DNA of 64,000 nt, from contig NZ_PHSU01000024.1 in the NCBI RefSeq assembly GCF_002814235.1, positions 1 to 64,000 of the forward strand, read 5' to 3'. The position numbers and the translations under genes are program-made. This document shows, one piece after another, positions 63,699 to 64,000 of the stretch. Source of the DNA: Pseudomonas sp. QS1027. GTDB taxonomy: Bacteria > Pseudomonadota > Gammaproteobacteria > Pseudomonadales > Pseudomonadaceae. The notes below the pieces were generated by a model that was not told where the DNA came from, ran no database searches, and saw only the letters and a list, made by a program, of their open reading frames with translations. How positions within the stretch are numbered: the stretch's first letter is position 1; every line of letters begins with the position of its first letter.

Positions 63699-64000
63699 AT
63701 GAAAAAGCTAGTTCCCGATCCATCCATCAATTACACCCGCCAGCGCATCACCGCGATCCTCAAGGAAACCAACGAGGCCTTGCTGCAAGTGGTGCGCGAC
63801 AGTAAGCGTCCCTTGCTGGAAAGCCTGCCCTCCACCGGCCTGAAGACTTTCGGCTGCCTCGACGGAGAAAATCACCCGCTGTTTGCCGTCCGCCCCGGTA
63901 TCACTGCCGAAGAAGCGTTGCGGCATGTTTCACTGCTGCTGATTGGAGCAGAAGAAATCTCCGATGAAATCACTGACGCCAGTGGTATTGAGCGCGGCCT
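63699..64000 (+). CDS. DUF3077-like protein, cut by the right edge
   Basis: The first ~100 residues (MKKLVPDPSINYTRQRI, then LFAVRPGITAEEALRHVSLLL) match the DUF3077 small proteins common in Pseudomonas. The frame is open at 64000, so the end is missing. No function is known for the family. Confidence 0.7.
   Translation, partial: MKKLVPDPSINYTRQRITAILKETNEALLQVVRDSKRPLLESLPSTGLKTFGCLDGENHPLFAVRPGITAEEALRHVSLLLIGAEEISDEITDASGIERG

Overview
The window is a 64 kb, GC-rich, gene-dense chromosomal segment of a Pseudomonas, most likely of the P. fluorescens group. Grounds: the gbc-dgc-cdh-gbdR-sda-cbc-bet order for choline, betaine and carnitine catabolism known from P. aeruginosa PA5372-PA5411, many pseudomonad REP-type inverted repeats, and Pseudomonas-restricted small families. 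There is no rRNA, tRNA, CRISPR array, insertion sequence or recognisable prophage.

Layout. 0-3 kb: gbcB and gbcA (divergent), the two-component glycine betaine demethylase. 2.8-9.6 kb: an accessory minus-strand operon, GMC oxidoreductase/hydrolase fusion, membrane-anchored di-heme cytochrome c and metallophosphoesterase, inserted between gbc and dgc. 9.6-10.75 kb: a non-coding block with four registered 40-bp repeats, each opening with a perfect DnaA box, then a lytic transglycosylase. 11.2-19.1 kb: the minus-strand dimethylglycine operon (dipeptidase, DUF5943 protein, dgcA, dgcB, etfA, etfB). 19.3-22.3 kb: LprI-like protein, two membrane proteins, a RelE/HTH toxin-antitoxin pair and a DUF3010 protein. 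22.5-28.6 kb: cdhR divergent from caiX-cdhC-cdhA-cdhB plus a gamma-butyrobetaine hydroxylase. 28.6-31.2 kb: an AT-richer patch with orphan genes, a structured leader and a terminated minus-strand transcript. 31.2-44.2 kb: gbdR, sdaB divergent from cbcXWV, betT divergent from betIBA with a perfect BetI-type palindrome between them. 44.4-60.1 kb: mixed housekeeping and accessory genes (TldD/PmbA-like pair, orphan rhlA homologue, DHA2 transporter, dbpA, YhiN-type flavoprotein, yccS, periplasmic binding protein, elaA, YgjP-type metalloprotease, REC-PAS-GGDEF-EAL). 60.3-64 kb: a PL7 alginate lyase without signal peptide, two paralogous low-GC ricin-type lectin genes each behind the same ~85-bp element, and a DUF3077-like gene cut by the right edge.

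How the genes work together. Gamma-butyrobetaine is hydroxylated to carnitine; CaiX presents carnitine to a transporter; CdhA, CdhC and CdhB convert it to glycine betaine. Choline enters by BetT or CbcXWV and is oxidised by BetA and BetB to betaine. GbcAB, then DgcAB with an ETF, demethylate betaine to sarcosine; sarcosine oxidase is not in this window. Glycine leads to serine, deaminated by SdaB. BetI, GbdR and CdhR are the local regulators, and 21-bp-spaced direct repeats sit in two of the promoters where GbdR or CdhR should act.

The strongest candidates for something undescribed are the DnaA-box repeat array, the Fe-S GMC/Cys-nucleophile hydrolase plus di-heme cytochrome operon, and the duplicated lectin/promoter units. 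No homology search was run; family names rest on recognised sequence features and gene order.
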